A stretch of DNA of 64,000 nt, taken from Streptomyces sp. ML-6. GTDB lineage: Bacteria; Actinomycetota; Actinomycetes; Streptomycetales; Streptomycetaceae. The DNA lies in assembly GCF_030116705.1 (NCBI RefSeq), contig NZ_JAOTIK010000002.1, forward strand, positions 124,001 to 188,000. The letters are read 5' to 3'. This document shows, in pieces, positions 44,341 through 52,059 of this stretch (positions are counted from its first letter, which is position 1; each line of letters starts with the position of its first letter). The translations under genes and the position numbers were made by a program. Under the pieces are notes generated by a model. It saw only the letters and a list, made by a program, of their open reading frames with translations. It was not told the origin of the DNA and ran no database searches.

Positions 44341-45210
44341 GCAGGGCATGCGGGCTGAACCGGTCGGCGGCCGGGCGTCCTTCGAGTTCCATCAGATAGC
44401 GCAGGCGGTTGCGGATTGTCCCGCGGTGCAGGCTGCCGCCGGACTCGTCCGCGAACAGCACCGGTGAGTCGGGGAACTTGCCCCGCACATCGTCGAGGAA
44501 CCAGGGCAGGAGGAGGTCGAGGCTGTCCAGCATGGGTACCCAGCGCGGCCTGGGGCCGGAAGTGCGGGCGCCTTTGCCAAAACGGACGTGGAGTTTCCCG
44601 AACGGGCCCCGCGAGAAGTGGACGTCGGGACGCTCCAACAGGGAGATTTCTTCCGAGCGCAGGCCGACGTGATACAGGGTCCGGAACATTGCGTAGTCCC
44701 TGGCCGCGGGCCCGTACTTGCGGGCAGTGGCGATCCGGGCCTTGAGGAAGTCGAAGAACTCCGCCGCCCGTTCCGGGGTCGGCGGCGGCAGCTGAGCCGG
44801 GGAATCGTCCCCGACATGCCGCGAGGCATTGAACTCGTCCGCCGGGCAGACCGGGCGGACACCGACCCCCGCTTCAATCTCAACGGCCTTGCGGACCTGC
44901 AGGAACCGATGAAAGCCCTTGAAGGTCTGCACATACTCGTGCCGGCTCGATGCCGTCCGCCCGCCGAGGGCCAGGTCGCCCACGACGCGGTCGATGTCCT
45001 CCGGGGTGAGGTCCCACGCGGGCCGCCCCAGCGCAGTCAGCGTCCGTTCCAGTAGCCCAATGTCGTTTTCGACCGTCACCGGGCTGAACCCGCGGGCCCC
45101 CACGAGGCGACGAACGCCTCGACCCACTCGGCCTGGAATTCCCACGGGTCGGCGGTCACCGGCTCCAGCAGGACGGCACCGTCCTTGATCACCCGCAACT
45201 GGGATGTCAC
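44330..45210 (-). pseudogene. Tyrosine recombinase/integrase, frameshifted and truncated
   Basis: From the GTG at 45210 the minus strand reads VTSQLRVIKDGAVLLEPVTA and AEWVEAFVASW. A frame change at a G run near 45100 leads to GFSPVTVENDIGLLERTLTA, then YAMFRTLYHVGLRSEEISLL (catalytic Arg box) and RFSPHALRRAC (HxLR box). The final HxxY region is gone, replaced by resolvase sequence near 44335. Core-binding and most of the catalytic domain are recognisable, but the active-site Tyr is lost, so the element cannot move by itself. Confidence 0.8.
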
Positions 45211-45356
45211 CGGCACGGACTCCTATCGCCTCGCCACCGTCCGCGCCCGCGCAGAACAACAGGCCGGCACGAGCTGATCAGGACCCATGAGGGTTCGTGA
45301 GCATCGTCAGCGTTCACGGATCCTTGACCACCACCAGCCGCCCTCCCTCCAATCGC

Positions 45357-45740
45357 TCACCGACCCAGGACCCGGCAAGTGCGACGCTCAAACTCGTCGT
45401 TGATGCGAGCAATCAACCGGCCGAGATCATGCTGGGCACCGTGAGGGAGGTGCAGCATGGCCTCCTCCAGGTTTTCGCGGGCATACTCCACCTCCAGTCC
45501 GGGCTGCCAGGCCTCGGACGCGTTCAGATAACGGCCAGGTTGCTTGAACGCATCCTCGAAGCAGGCAAGCGCGTGGGCGGAGCGCCGACGCGGCGTGGGG
45601 CGGCTCGAACTGTCCGTGCTTGCCTGCGGCTTGTACGTGCGCGGGGCTTGACGAGGAGTCCGTCGCCGGCAGGTCGTCAGAGCATCGGCGGCACCGTATT
45701 CCCGCAGGGCGCGCGGTTCGTCGGGCCGATTGACCGCCAA
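45357..45740 (-). CDS. Conserved hypothetical protein (actinomycete)
   Basis: The C-terminal 75 residues (ALACFEDAFKQPGRYLNASE, then LEVEYARENLEEAMLHLPHG and ARINDEFERRT) match a common small actinomycete protein of unknown function with a conserved PxxxxxL...LDxEFERRT ending. The N-terminal 50 residues look random and Arg/Thr-rich, so the start is unsure and the gene may be truncated. It lies at the edge of the recombinase graveyard. Confidence 0.5.
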   Translation of the reverse strand: MAVNRPDEPRALREYGAADALTTCRRRTPRQAPRTYKPQASTDSSSRPTPRRRSAHALACFEDAFKQPGRYLNASEAWQPGLEVEYARENLEEAMLHLPHGAQHDLGRLIARINDEFERRTCRVLGR

Positions 45741-46417
45741 TCAGGTCGGGACTCGCGGTGGGCGGCGGCCGGGTGAGCCCGCATCGGTTTCCGACGCTGC
45801 GTGAGTCTGCGCGAAGTCAGTACCGAGTCAGTACCCGCACCGTCTTCGGCGGTCGTGCTGCGGGGTGGAGCGAATGCTGTACATCCGGTCCGGAGTCGAT
45901 GCCTCGGACCGGAAGGGCTTCCATCTCGCCTCCCGCTTCTGGGCACGTTTGTGAATTCCTTGTCAAGAATTCCCGTCACTCGCTTTCTTGACGACAGGGT
46001 GCTGCGATTGCACGGAAAAGTGATTCCCCGGACTGTTTTTGTCATCTTGACCAGGGGGCGACATGGGGGATTTTTCGGAAATGGGTAATGGCGGGTTTTT
46101 GCCGGAGGTAACGCCGAACACGACTACGTAACGTGCCTGCTGCTTCTCAGGTATCGGCCGGTTCGCTCAACCAATTCAGCCAATCCACGGCCGTTCCGGT
46201 GGCCAGCGCCCTTCCATCCAGCGGGCACTTTCGACTTCCGCGGGATTCGGTGTGCGGAGGGCATTGATCCATGAGCCGGCCGCTTCGTGCGGCCTCATGG
46301 GGGCAGGGCCGGAGCAGTGGATTCATTCATTTTGCTTGCCGCAGGATCCTGTATTTTCCGATGACTTCAGGTCTTTGCCCCGGTGGTCGGCGTGTCGGAG
46401 AGCGACATGGGCCCTCC
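45741..46417. other. Lower-GC intergenic region left of the peptide cluster
   Basis: About 680 bases with noticeably more A and T than the rest of the window. It includes a direct repeat gtcagtacc (twice near 45818-45837). No frame has a family match. The change in base composition marks the left border of the SARP-led cluster and may be an old insertion boundary. Confidence 0.4.
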
Positions 46418-46444
46418 TTGACATCTCCGTGACGGCTCGATGAC
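46418..46444 (+). promoter_or_regulatory. SARP-type 11-bp-spaced TGAC direct repeats (first set)
   Basis: TGAC occurs at 46419, 46430 and 46441, exactly 11 bases apart, within ttgacatctcc-gtgacggctcg-atgac. Heptamer direct repeats with 11-bp periodicity are the standard binding pattern of SARP activators. The site lies about 460 bases before the SARP gene. The promoter it would serve is not clear. Confidence 0.5.
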
Positions 46445-46527
46445 AGCAGGTTCAGTTTTGCGCCATCCCAGCACAAGACCAGCAGCGCCATGTGGCCCTT
46501 CAGGGCGAAAATGAGACCCTGTCCGGA

Positions 46528-46698
46528 ATGTCGGATCAGCTGCGAAACCACACCCGGGCCGACATCGAAGAACCCGTCATTCAGATGTTTTGGATTGGCT
46601 CATCGGTGGAACTCAGCTGCAGGGGCTGCTCACGGCGGAATCTCTCCTGGAATAGCACCTCCCATCGGATCCACCCGATTCACATCTCGCTGTGCTAG
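46528..46698 (+). CDS. Possible small peptide gene
   Basis: A 56-residue open frame starts MSDQLRNHTRADIEEPVIQM and ends in a Cys/His/Ser-rich stretch (SCRGCSRRN, IHPIHISLC). It lies between the two sets of TGAC repeats. Third-position GC (about 75%) is higher than the local average but below normal Streptomyces coding DNA, and the ribosome-binding site is weak. No family is recognised, and it may be non-coding. Confidence 0.2.
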   Translation: MSDQLRNHTRADIEEPVIQMFWIGSSVELSCRGCSRRNLSWNSTSHRIHPIHISLC

Positions 46699-46706
46699 CT
46701 TGATCC

Positions 46707-46746
46707 TTGACCAGTCATTGACCTGCCCTTGACCGGGGCATACATA
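46707..46746 (+). promoter_or_regulatory. SARP-gene promoter with three TTGACC repeats at 11-bp spacing
   Basis: TTGACC occurs at 46707-46712, 46718-46723 and 46729-46734, each exactly 11 bases after the last. The middle copy and TACATA at 46741-46746 form a -35/-10 pair with a 17-base spacer. This is the geometry of SARP-activated promoters, where direct repeats overlap the -35 element. It points to autoactivation of the SARP gene downstream. Confidence 0.7.
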
Positions 46747-46777
46747 GGCGCTACTTCCCGGATCCGAGGCGGTCCGG

Positions 46778-46807
46778 CCCCGGCTTCTCGAAATCGAGAA
46801 GCCGGGG
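46778..46807 (+). terminator. Hairpin in the SARP leader
   Basis: A 14-bp inverted repeat (ccccggcttctcga at 46778-46791, complement at 46794-46807) separated by only two bases lies between the TTGACC promoter and the SARP start. It could attenuate the SARP transcript or end leftover upstream transcription. Confidence 0.6.
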
Positions 46808-46899
46808 ATGCACTTTGCTCACCATCTCCGCAGGAGTGTTTATGCGATGCTTGAATTGGGTATCCCTGCGATTACGGGGGACAGGTGCCAGGGGGTTCG

Positions 46900-48690
46900 A
46901 TGTTCGGTAACGAGACCCCCTGGGAACTCGCCGAAATAATCCATCAATTGAGGCGCAGCGCCGGCTTCACCCAGCGTGAAATGGCCGAGCGTGCCAAGAT
47001 CAGCGTGGCCGGGCTGCGTGACCTCGAACAACGGCGGGTGACGCGGCCTCGGGTCAGCACGCTGCGCCGCATCGCGGCTGCGCTGGAGCTGTCTCCGGCC
47101 GAGACCCATGAGCTCGTGCGCGTCGGGTCACTGGGGCCGATGCTGGCCCATGACCTGCGTCTTCGGGTGCTCGGCCCCCAGTCGATCTCGGTCGACGGCG
47201 AGCCGGTCAATCTCGGCTCGGAGCGGCAGCGAACGATGCTCGCGCTGCTCGCGATCTCGCCCGGCGTCCCCGTCAGCCTGGATGCCCTGATCGACGTGGG
47301 CTGGGGGGAGGGAGCCGTCCCCAAAGTGGACCTGGTCCGCTCGCAGATGTCGCGGCTGCGTCGGCGGATCCAGCCCAGGGGGCAGAAGGAGCCGGTCCTG
47401 GTCTCGCTGAACGGTGGATACGCGCTCCAGGTGAACGACGGTCAGCTCGACCTGCTGGTCTTCCGCCGGCTGGTGGCCTCCGCCCGGCGCGACTGCGAGG
47501 CGGGCAGGACCGAGGCCGCGGTGATCTCCTACCGGCAGGCCATGGGCCTGTTGAGGGACAAGCCGCTCGTCGACCTGCCCGCGGTGCAGGAACTCCCCGT
47601 GATGGCGGGGCTCCGGCGCGAGCTGGAGACGGCGCTCCTGGAGTACGCCGACTCCGCGGCGGGCATCGGCCGGCATGAGGAGGTGCTCACTCCGCTGTAC
47701 CGCTTCGCGGAATCCAATCCTCTGCACGAGTCCGTGCACGCCCGGCTGATGACCGCTCTTGCGGGCTCCGGCCAGCCGGCCGTCGCGCTGGAGCTGTTCG
47801 AGTCGCTGCGGGGCCAGCTCGCCGAGGAACTCGGTGTCGATCCAGGGGAGTTGGTGCGCGAGACGCATCAGGCCATCCTGCGTGGTGTGCCCGCACGGGC
47901 GCAGTTGGTGTCGGTGCCGCCGTTGCAGGCGGGTACGGTCCCCTCCCAGCCGGTCCCGGCTCAGCTTCCGGCCGACGTCAACGGTTTCTCCGGCCGGCGC
48001 GAGGAGCTCGCCCACCTCGATGCGCTGGGGGAACAGGGTGAGGCCCAGTCGGCCGTGATGATCGTGACGCTGCCGGGCAGGCCGGGGGTGGGGAAGTCCA
48101 GTCTGGCGGTGCACTGGGCGCACCGGGTCGCCGAGAGGTTTCCCGATGGGCAGCTCTACGCCGAACTGGGCGACTCCTGCTCGGCCGACGTGGTGCGTGA
48201 CTTCCTGCTTGCGCTGGGGGTCGGAGCCGGACAAGTGCCGGACAGCCTGGCCGGCCGGTCGGCGTTGTTGCGCAGTCTGCTGACAGGCAAGCGGGTCCTC
48301 ATGGTGTTGGACAACGCTGTCAGCACCGATCAGGTACGTCCGTTGCTGCCCGGTTCCCGGGGCTGTGTGGCGTTGGTGACCAGCCGTGACCCGCTTACGG
48401 GGCTGGTCGCCTCGGAAGGGGCCCGGCCGTTGATCGTGGACGCGTTGCCGGAGGCCGACTCGCTGACCCTGCTTCAGCGCAGGCTCGGCGCGGCCCGTGC
48501 CATGGCCGAGCCGAAGGCCGTGCGCGAGATCCTGGCGCTGTGTGAAGGGCTGCCCGCGGCGTTGGTCGCGATGGCGACCCGGGCGCTCACCGATCCCCGG
48601 CTGTCGTTGACCGCTCTGGCCAAGGAGTTGCGCGAGGGGTACCTGCCGACCACCTGGGAGGTCGACAGCCCCTTGCGGCACATTTCGTGA
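46900..48690 (+). CDS. SARP-family pathway activator with N-terminal HTH and NB-ARC ATPase domains
   Basis: The 596-residue regulator has an XRE-type helix-turn-helix (LRRSAGFTQREMAERAKISV, residues 10-75). A SARP winged helix follows (LRVLGPQSISVDGEPVNLGS, about 90-185), then the bacterial transcriptional activation domain (YRQAMGLLRDKPLVDLPAVQ onward, to about 330) and an NB-ARC core with P-loop LPGRPGVGKSSLA near 390 and LMVLDNAV. It lacks the C-terminal TPR part of large AfsR proteins. ATG 46900 follows AGGGGG; GTG 46885 is an alternative. It is the likely switch of the NRPS cluster that follows. Confidence 0.9.
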   Translation: MFGNETPWELAEIIHQLRRSAGFTQREMAERAKISVAGLRDLEQRRVTRPRVSTLRRIAAALELSPAETHELVRVGSLGPMLAHDLRLRVLGPQSISVDGEPVNLGSERQRTMLALLAISPGVPVSLDALIDVGWGEGAVPKVDLVRSQMSRLRRRIQPRGQKEPVLVSLNGGYALQVNDGQLDLLVFRRLVASARRDCEAGRTEAAVISYRQAMGLLRDKPLVDLPAVQELPVMAGLRRELETALLEYADSAAGIGRHEEVLTPLYRFAESNPLHESVHARLMTALAGSGQPAVALELFESLRGQLAEELGVDPGELVRETHQAILRGVPARAQLVSVPPLQAGTVPSQPVPAQLPADVNGFSGRREELAHLDALGEQGEAQSAVMIVTLPGRPGVGKSSLAVHWAHRVAERFPDGQLYAELGDSCSADVVRDFLLALGVGAGQVPDSLAGRSALLRSLLTGKRVLMVLDNAVSTDQVRPLLPGSRGCVALVTSRDPLTGLVASEGARPLIVDALPEADSLTLLQRRLGAARAMAEPKAVREILALCEGLPAALVAMATRALTDPRLSLTALAKELREGYLPTTWEVDSPLRHIS

Positions 48691-48732
48691 GGTTCGGCCG
48701 AGCCGGCCGTCACCGGGCCGGGTGGGCCGCGG

Positions 48733-49716
48733 TCACGTGCGGGAAGTGCGGGGGACAGCGTAGGAGAACCTGTCCCCCGTCCACGCCGACCGGGAAGCGA
48801 CGGCATCGATGCGTGCGAGGGTCTCGGGTGTCAGGGTGACATCCGCCGCGGCGGCGTTTTCGGCGAGCCTGACCGCGCTGCGCGTGCCGGGGATGGCCGC
48901 CACGTCCTCGCCCCGTGCCAGCAGCCAGGCGAGCGCCAACTGCCCGGGGGTGATGCCGAGTTCCTCGCTCAGCTTGGTCAGCTCGGCGAGGTTCGCGTTG
49001 TTCGTCGCCAGTGCGTCGCCCTGGAAGCGCTGGTCGGGAAGGCGGTCGTCGTCGGTGCCCAGTTCCTCCAGCCTGAGCCTGCCGGTGAGGTACCCCCGGC
49101 CGAGCGGGCTGAAGCCGACGATGCCGATGCCGAGCCTCCGTGCGAGGGGCACCACGTCGTCCTCCAGCTCCCGCCAGAACAGCGACCACTCGTACTGGAT
49201 GGCGCTGATCGGGGCCGTGGCGGCGGCTCGTTCCAGTTCGTCCGGGCTGCTCTCGGAGAGGCCGAGGTAGCGCACCTTGCCCTCGGCCACCAGCTCGGCC
49301 ATGACTCCGACGCTTTCCTCCACCGGTACCGTCGGGTCGACCCGGTGCAGGTAGTACAGGTCGATGTGGTCGGTGCCGAGGCGGGCGAGCGAGTCCTCGC
49401 AGAAGCGGCGTATCCGGTCCGGGCGGGCGTCGAGGCTGGGCGGGTCTCCTTGCTTCTCCCGCCAGATGCCGAACTTCGTGGCGAGCACGACCTGCTCGCG
49501 CCTGCCGGCGATGCCGCGGCCGACGAGTTCCTCGTTGTGCCCGGCGCCGTAGCTCATCGAGGTGTCGATGAGCGTCACGCCGAGGTCGATCGCCCGTTGG
49601 ATGGTGCGTACGGACTCGTTGTCGTCGGCGGGCCCGTAGTCCTGCGACATGCCCATGCAGCCCAGGCCGATGGCGGAGGTGGTGAGGCCGTGACTGCCGA
49701 GTGCCCGGGTGATCAC
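48733..49716 (-). CDS. Aldo/keto reductase
   Basis: This 327-residue AKR of the AKR13/yakc type has GLGCMGMSQDYGPADD, LIDTSMSYGAGHNEELVGRG (catalytic Asp and Tyr), ATKFGIW (catalytic Lys) and LYYLHRVDPTVPVEE (catalytic His). It would reduce a carbonyl with NADPH, or oxidise an alcohol. The GTG overlaps the 2OG-oxygenase stop by 4 bases, so the two act in one branch. A joint role could be oxidising a hydroxylated side chain or reducing a product aldehyde from the NRPS reductase domain. Confidence 0.88.
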   Translation of the reverse strand: MITRALGSHGLTTSAIGLGCMGMSQDYGPADDNESVRTIQRAIDLGVTLIDTSMSYGAGHNEELVGRGIAGRREQVVLATKFGIWREKQGDPPSLDARPDRIRRFCEDSLARLGTDHIDLYYLHRVDPTVPVEESVGVMAELVAEGKVRYLGLSESSPDELERAAATAPISAIQYEWSLFWRELEDDVVPLARRLGIGIVGFSPLGRGYLTGRLRLEELGTDDDRLPDQRFQGDALATNNANLAELTKLSEELGITPGQLALAWLLARGEDVAAIPGTRSAVRLAENAAAADVTLTPETLARIDAVASRSAWTGDRFSYAVPRTSRT

Positions 49717-50456
49717 GACAGCCTCCCGGGCAGCGCACTGTAGTTGAGGACCAGGACGTCGCGGTGTCCCACCCGGGCCCGGTCGACCGCCTCGATCGGG
49801 GTGACCTGGTGGTAGGTGCGCTGGTCGTCCCCGAGCAGCAGGTCGCCGGGCTCGGACAGGGTGACGGTGCGCAGCAGGTTCTGCTTCTCGTCGTACGTGG
49901 TGCTCTCGCCGCCGGTGATGTTCAGCCGGTCGATGAGCAGCGAGCCGACGAAGGTGACACCGTCGCGGTGGCGGCCCTCGGGGGCCGGGTGGCCCGTCTT
50001 GTCGTCGGCGACGATGCGGACCGGGTGGAGTTTGATCAGCCACCGGCGGGTGTCGTCGACCGCGGTGAAGATCCGGCCGAGCGAGGTCAGCAGGCTGCGC
50101 AGCAGCGGGTCCTGGATGAAGGTGTCGGTGAGCGGCTCGTACACCCGGTCGACACCTCCGTTGAGGTGGTTGAAGAACTTCTCCTGGCGGTACGGCTCGT
50201 GCGGCAGGAGCGTGAGTTCTTCCGTGCCCGGGCTGTACTCGTACTGGCCATAGCGGCGGTACCGGTAGGAGCCCCCGTCCGCCATGAACGTGTCGGGCTC
50301 GAGGTCGTCCCAGTTCTTGGCGAACCGCTGCCAGTCCTGGGGGGTGGCACCGATGATCTCCGACAGTTCCCGGGATGACACCAGGTGTTCGCCGGTACCG
50401 GACAGCGCGTCCGCGACAGTGCGTGCGGGGCTGCTCAGAGTGGTGTTGCCTGACAT
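49713..50456 (-). CDS. 2OG-Fe dioxygenase (PF10014-type amino-acid hydroxylase family)
   Basis: The 247-residue protein carries EGRHRDGVTFVGSLLIDRLN (the HxD iron ligands), NITGGESTTYDE, GDLLLGDDQRTYHQVTPI (third His ligand) and a closing HRDVLVLNYS. This is the pattern of the 2OG-Fe dioxygenase family that includes bacterial isoleucine dioxygenase; characterised relatives hydroxylate Ile, Leu or Met as free amino acids. It probably prepares a hydroxylated aliphatic amino acid for the cluster. GGAAAGGA precedes the ATG. It is divergent from the KamA gene. Confidence 0.82.
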   Translation of the reverse strand: MSGNTTLSSPARTVADALSGTGEHLVSSRELSEIIGATPQDWQRFAKNWDDLEPDTFMADGGSYRYRRYGQYEYSPGTEELTLLPHEPYRQEKFFNHLNGGVDRVYEPLTDTFIQDPLLRSLLTSLGRIFTAVDDTRRWLIKLHPVRIVADDKTGHPAPEGRHRDGVTFVGSLLIDRLNITGGESTTYDEKQNLLRTVTLSEPGDLLLGDDQRTYHQVTPIEAVDRARVGHRDVLVLNYSALPGRLS

Positions 50457-50943
50457 GGCGGTCCTTTCCAGGTCGAACCGGTGCTTTGCCGGGGGCGCTC
50501 GAACGAGTTCCCCGGCCATCGATACTGGTGCGGCGTCCCGACGGCCGGCGTACACCTCTTGCGGGGGGCGCGGCACCGAGCATGCTGGTCAGCCGTGCCG
50601 TGACGGCGCTGCGGCGGAGGCGCTACGGGGCCGGGGCGCGGGGCCGGTCGTGGGGCGGTCCGCTGCCGCGGGTTCCGTAGGAAAACCGCAGTGGGCCCTG
50701 CTTCGCCGCGTGATCCGGTGCGTCACCAGGGCCGCTCGTGGGGCGGGCCCGGCGGTGGCGCGCCCGTGCGCGACCCGTTGCCCCTTCACGATGGAGTCCC
50801 TGATCCGACCGCAGCGGGGAGAAGCACGACCGGCCGGGGCCGCGAAGGCGCACGCCGCGGACGGCGGACCGGGTGCGCGGGGCCGTGCGGCGGTCATCGC
50901 CCCGACCCGTGGGTGGGCCCTGATCGCGAGGAGGCAGCACGTC
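50457..50943. other. Divergent promoter region between the 2OG oxygenase and KamA genes
   Basis: About 490 bases with no recognised gene. It must hold the promoters of both arms of the cluster. No 11-bp-spaced TGAC repeats like those upstream of the SARP gene were found by eye. Confidence 0.45.
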
Positions 50944-52059
50944 ATGGCCGGAGCGACAAACGGAGTGTTCCACGAGAAGACCTCGCCGTTCCTGCGCGAG
51001 AAGCTGGCGGGGACATCGGCCGATTTCCTGCGCCGGCAGTACCTCGTGGACCCGGCCGAGCCGTTGGGCAAGCCCCTGGAGGTCGACCGGCACTACCACT
51101 CCGAGGTCGAGGCGCTCTTCGAGGGCAGGGTGTTGCGCGGGGTGGAGAAGCTGTACCGGCGCACCGTGCTGGTCGAGCCGACGAGTGTGTGTGCGGCGCA
51201 CTGCCGCTGGTGCATCCGGGGTCAGTACGACACCTTCACCCTGGGCGAGGACGAGCTCGAGCTGATCGCCCGGTACTGCGGGACGGCTCCCGAGAACGCG
51301 GAGGTGCGGGAGGTTCTCGTGACCGGCGGTGATCCGCTGATGCTGGTGAAGCGGCTCGATTTTCTGCTGGACGCGCTGGAGCGGCACGCGCCCAATGTGG
51401 AGGTGGTGCGCATCGGTACGCGGGTGCCGCTCCAGGACCCGCGCCGTGTCGATGCGCGGATGGTGCGTGCCCTGCGGCCCCGGTCGGGTTTCCGGATCGA
51501 GATCGCCACCCATGTGAACCACCCGGGTGAGCTCTTTCCCGAGGTGCGGGAGGCCTATCGGCGGTTGTCGGAGGCCGGGGTGACGCTCTACGACCAGACC
51601 GTGCTGCTGCGGGGGGTCAACGACGATCTGGGAACCCTGGTCGACCTGGTCGAGGAGCTGCGCGGGCTGCGCATCGAGATGCACTACCTGTTCCACTGCG
51701 TACCGATCCGGGGCATGGATCACCATCGCACGACCCTGGACGAGGGGCTGCGGCTGGCCCGGCGGCTCACTTCGTCCGGCCTGACGTCGGGCCGGGCGAA
51801 GCCGATGTTCACCGTGATGACGGACATCGGCAAGATCACTCTCTACGAGGGCACCATCCTGGAGCGGGACGACCGCGGCCGGGTGCTGCTGGCGTCCGGC
51901 TACTCCTACGAGGACCGCCTGAGGTGGACTCCGGGCTGGCAGTTGCCGGACAACGCGCACGTCGGCGACGACGGTCTGCTGCGGGTCTGGTACCTGGACA
52001 GCAGTGCGGCCGCCGCGCCGCTCCCGGCCGTCGTGGCGGCCGAGGAGGGGAACAGGTGA
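50944..52059 (+). CDS. KamA-family radical SAM enzyme (lysine/arginine 2,3-aminomutase type)
   Basis: This 371-residue radical SAM protein has the cluster-binding CxxxCxxC at Cys83, Cys87 and Cys90 (CAAHCRWC). VTGGDPLMLVKRLD, IRIGTRVPLQDPRR-like strands and LFHCVPIRGMDHHRTTLDEG follow, all in KamA order. The PGGGGK segment that supplies the PLP lysine in classical aminomutases is shortened to DIGKI, though a Lys is aligned. It may make a beta-amino acid (beta-lysine or beta-arginine) for the adjoining NRPS. Its stop overlaps the NRPS GTG by 4 bases. Confidence 0.85.
   Translation: MAGATNGVFHEKTSPFLREKLAGTSADFLRRQYLVDPAEPLGKPLEVDRHYHSEVEALFEGRVLRGVEKLYRRTVLVEPTSVCAAHCRWCIRGQYDTFTLGEDELELIARYCGTAPENAEVREVLVTGGDPLMLVKRLDFLLDALERHAPNVEVVRIGTRVPLQDPRRVDARMVRALRPRSGFRIEIATHVNHPGELFPEVREAYRRLSEAGVTLYDQTVLLRGVNDDLGTLVDLVEELRGLRIEMHYLFHCVPIRGMDHHRTTLDEGLRLARRLTSSGLTSGRAKPMFTVMTDIGKITLYEGTILERDDRGRVLLASGYSYEDRLRWTPGWQLPDNAHVGDDGLLRVWYLDSSAAAAPLPAVVAAEEGNR

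Noticed and set aside
46327..46551. A 74-residue minus-strand frame with a hydrophobic stretch
   Set aside because: No start context and no conservation that I recognise. It overlaps the TGAC repeats, so a regulatory reading is better.
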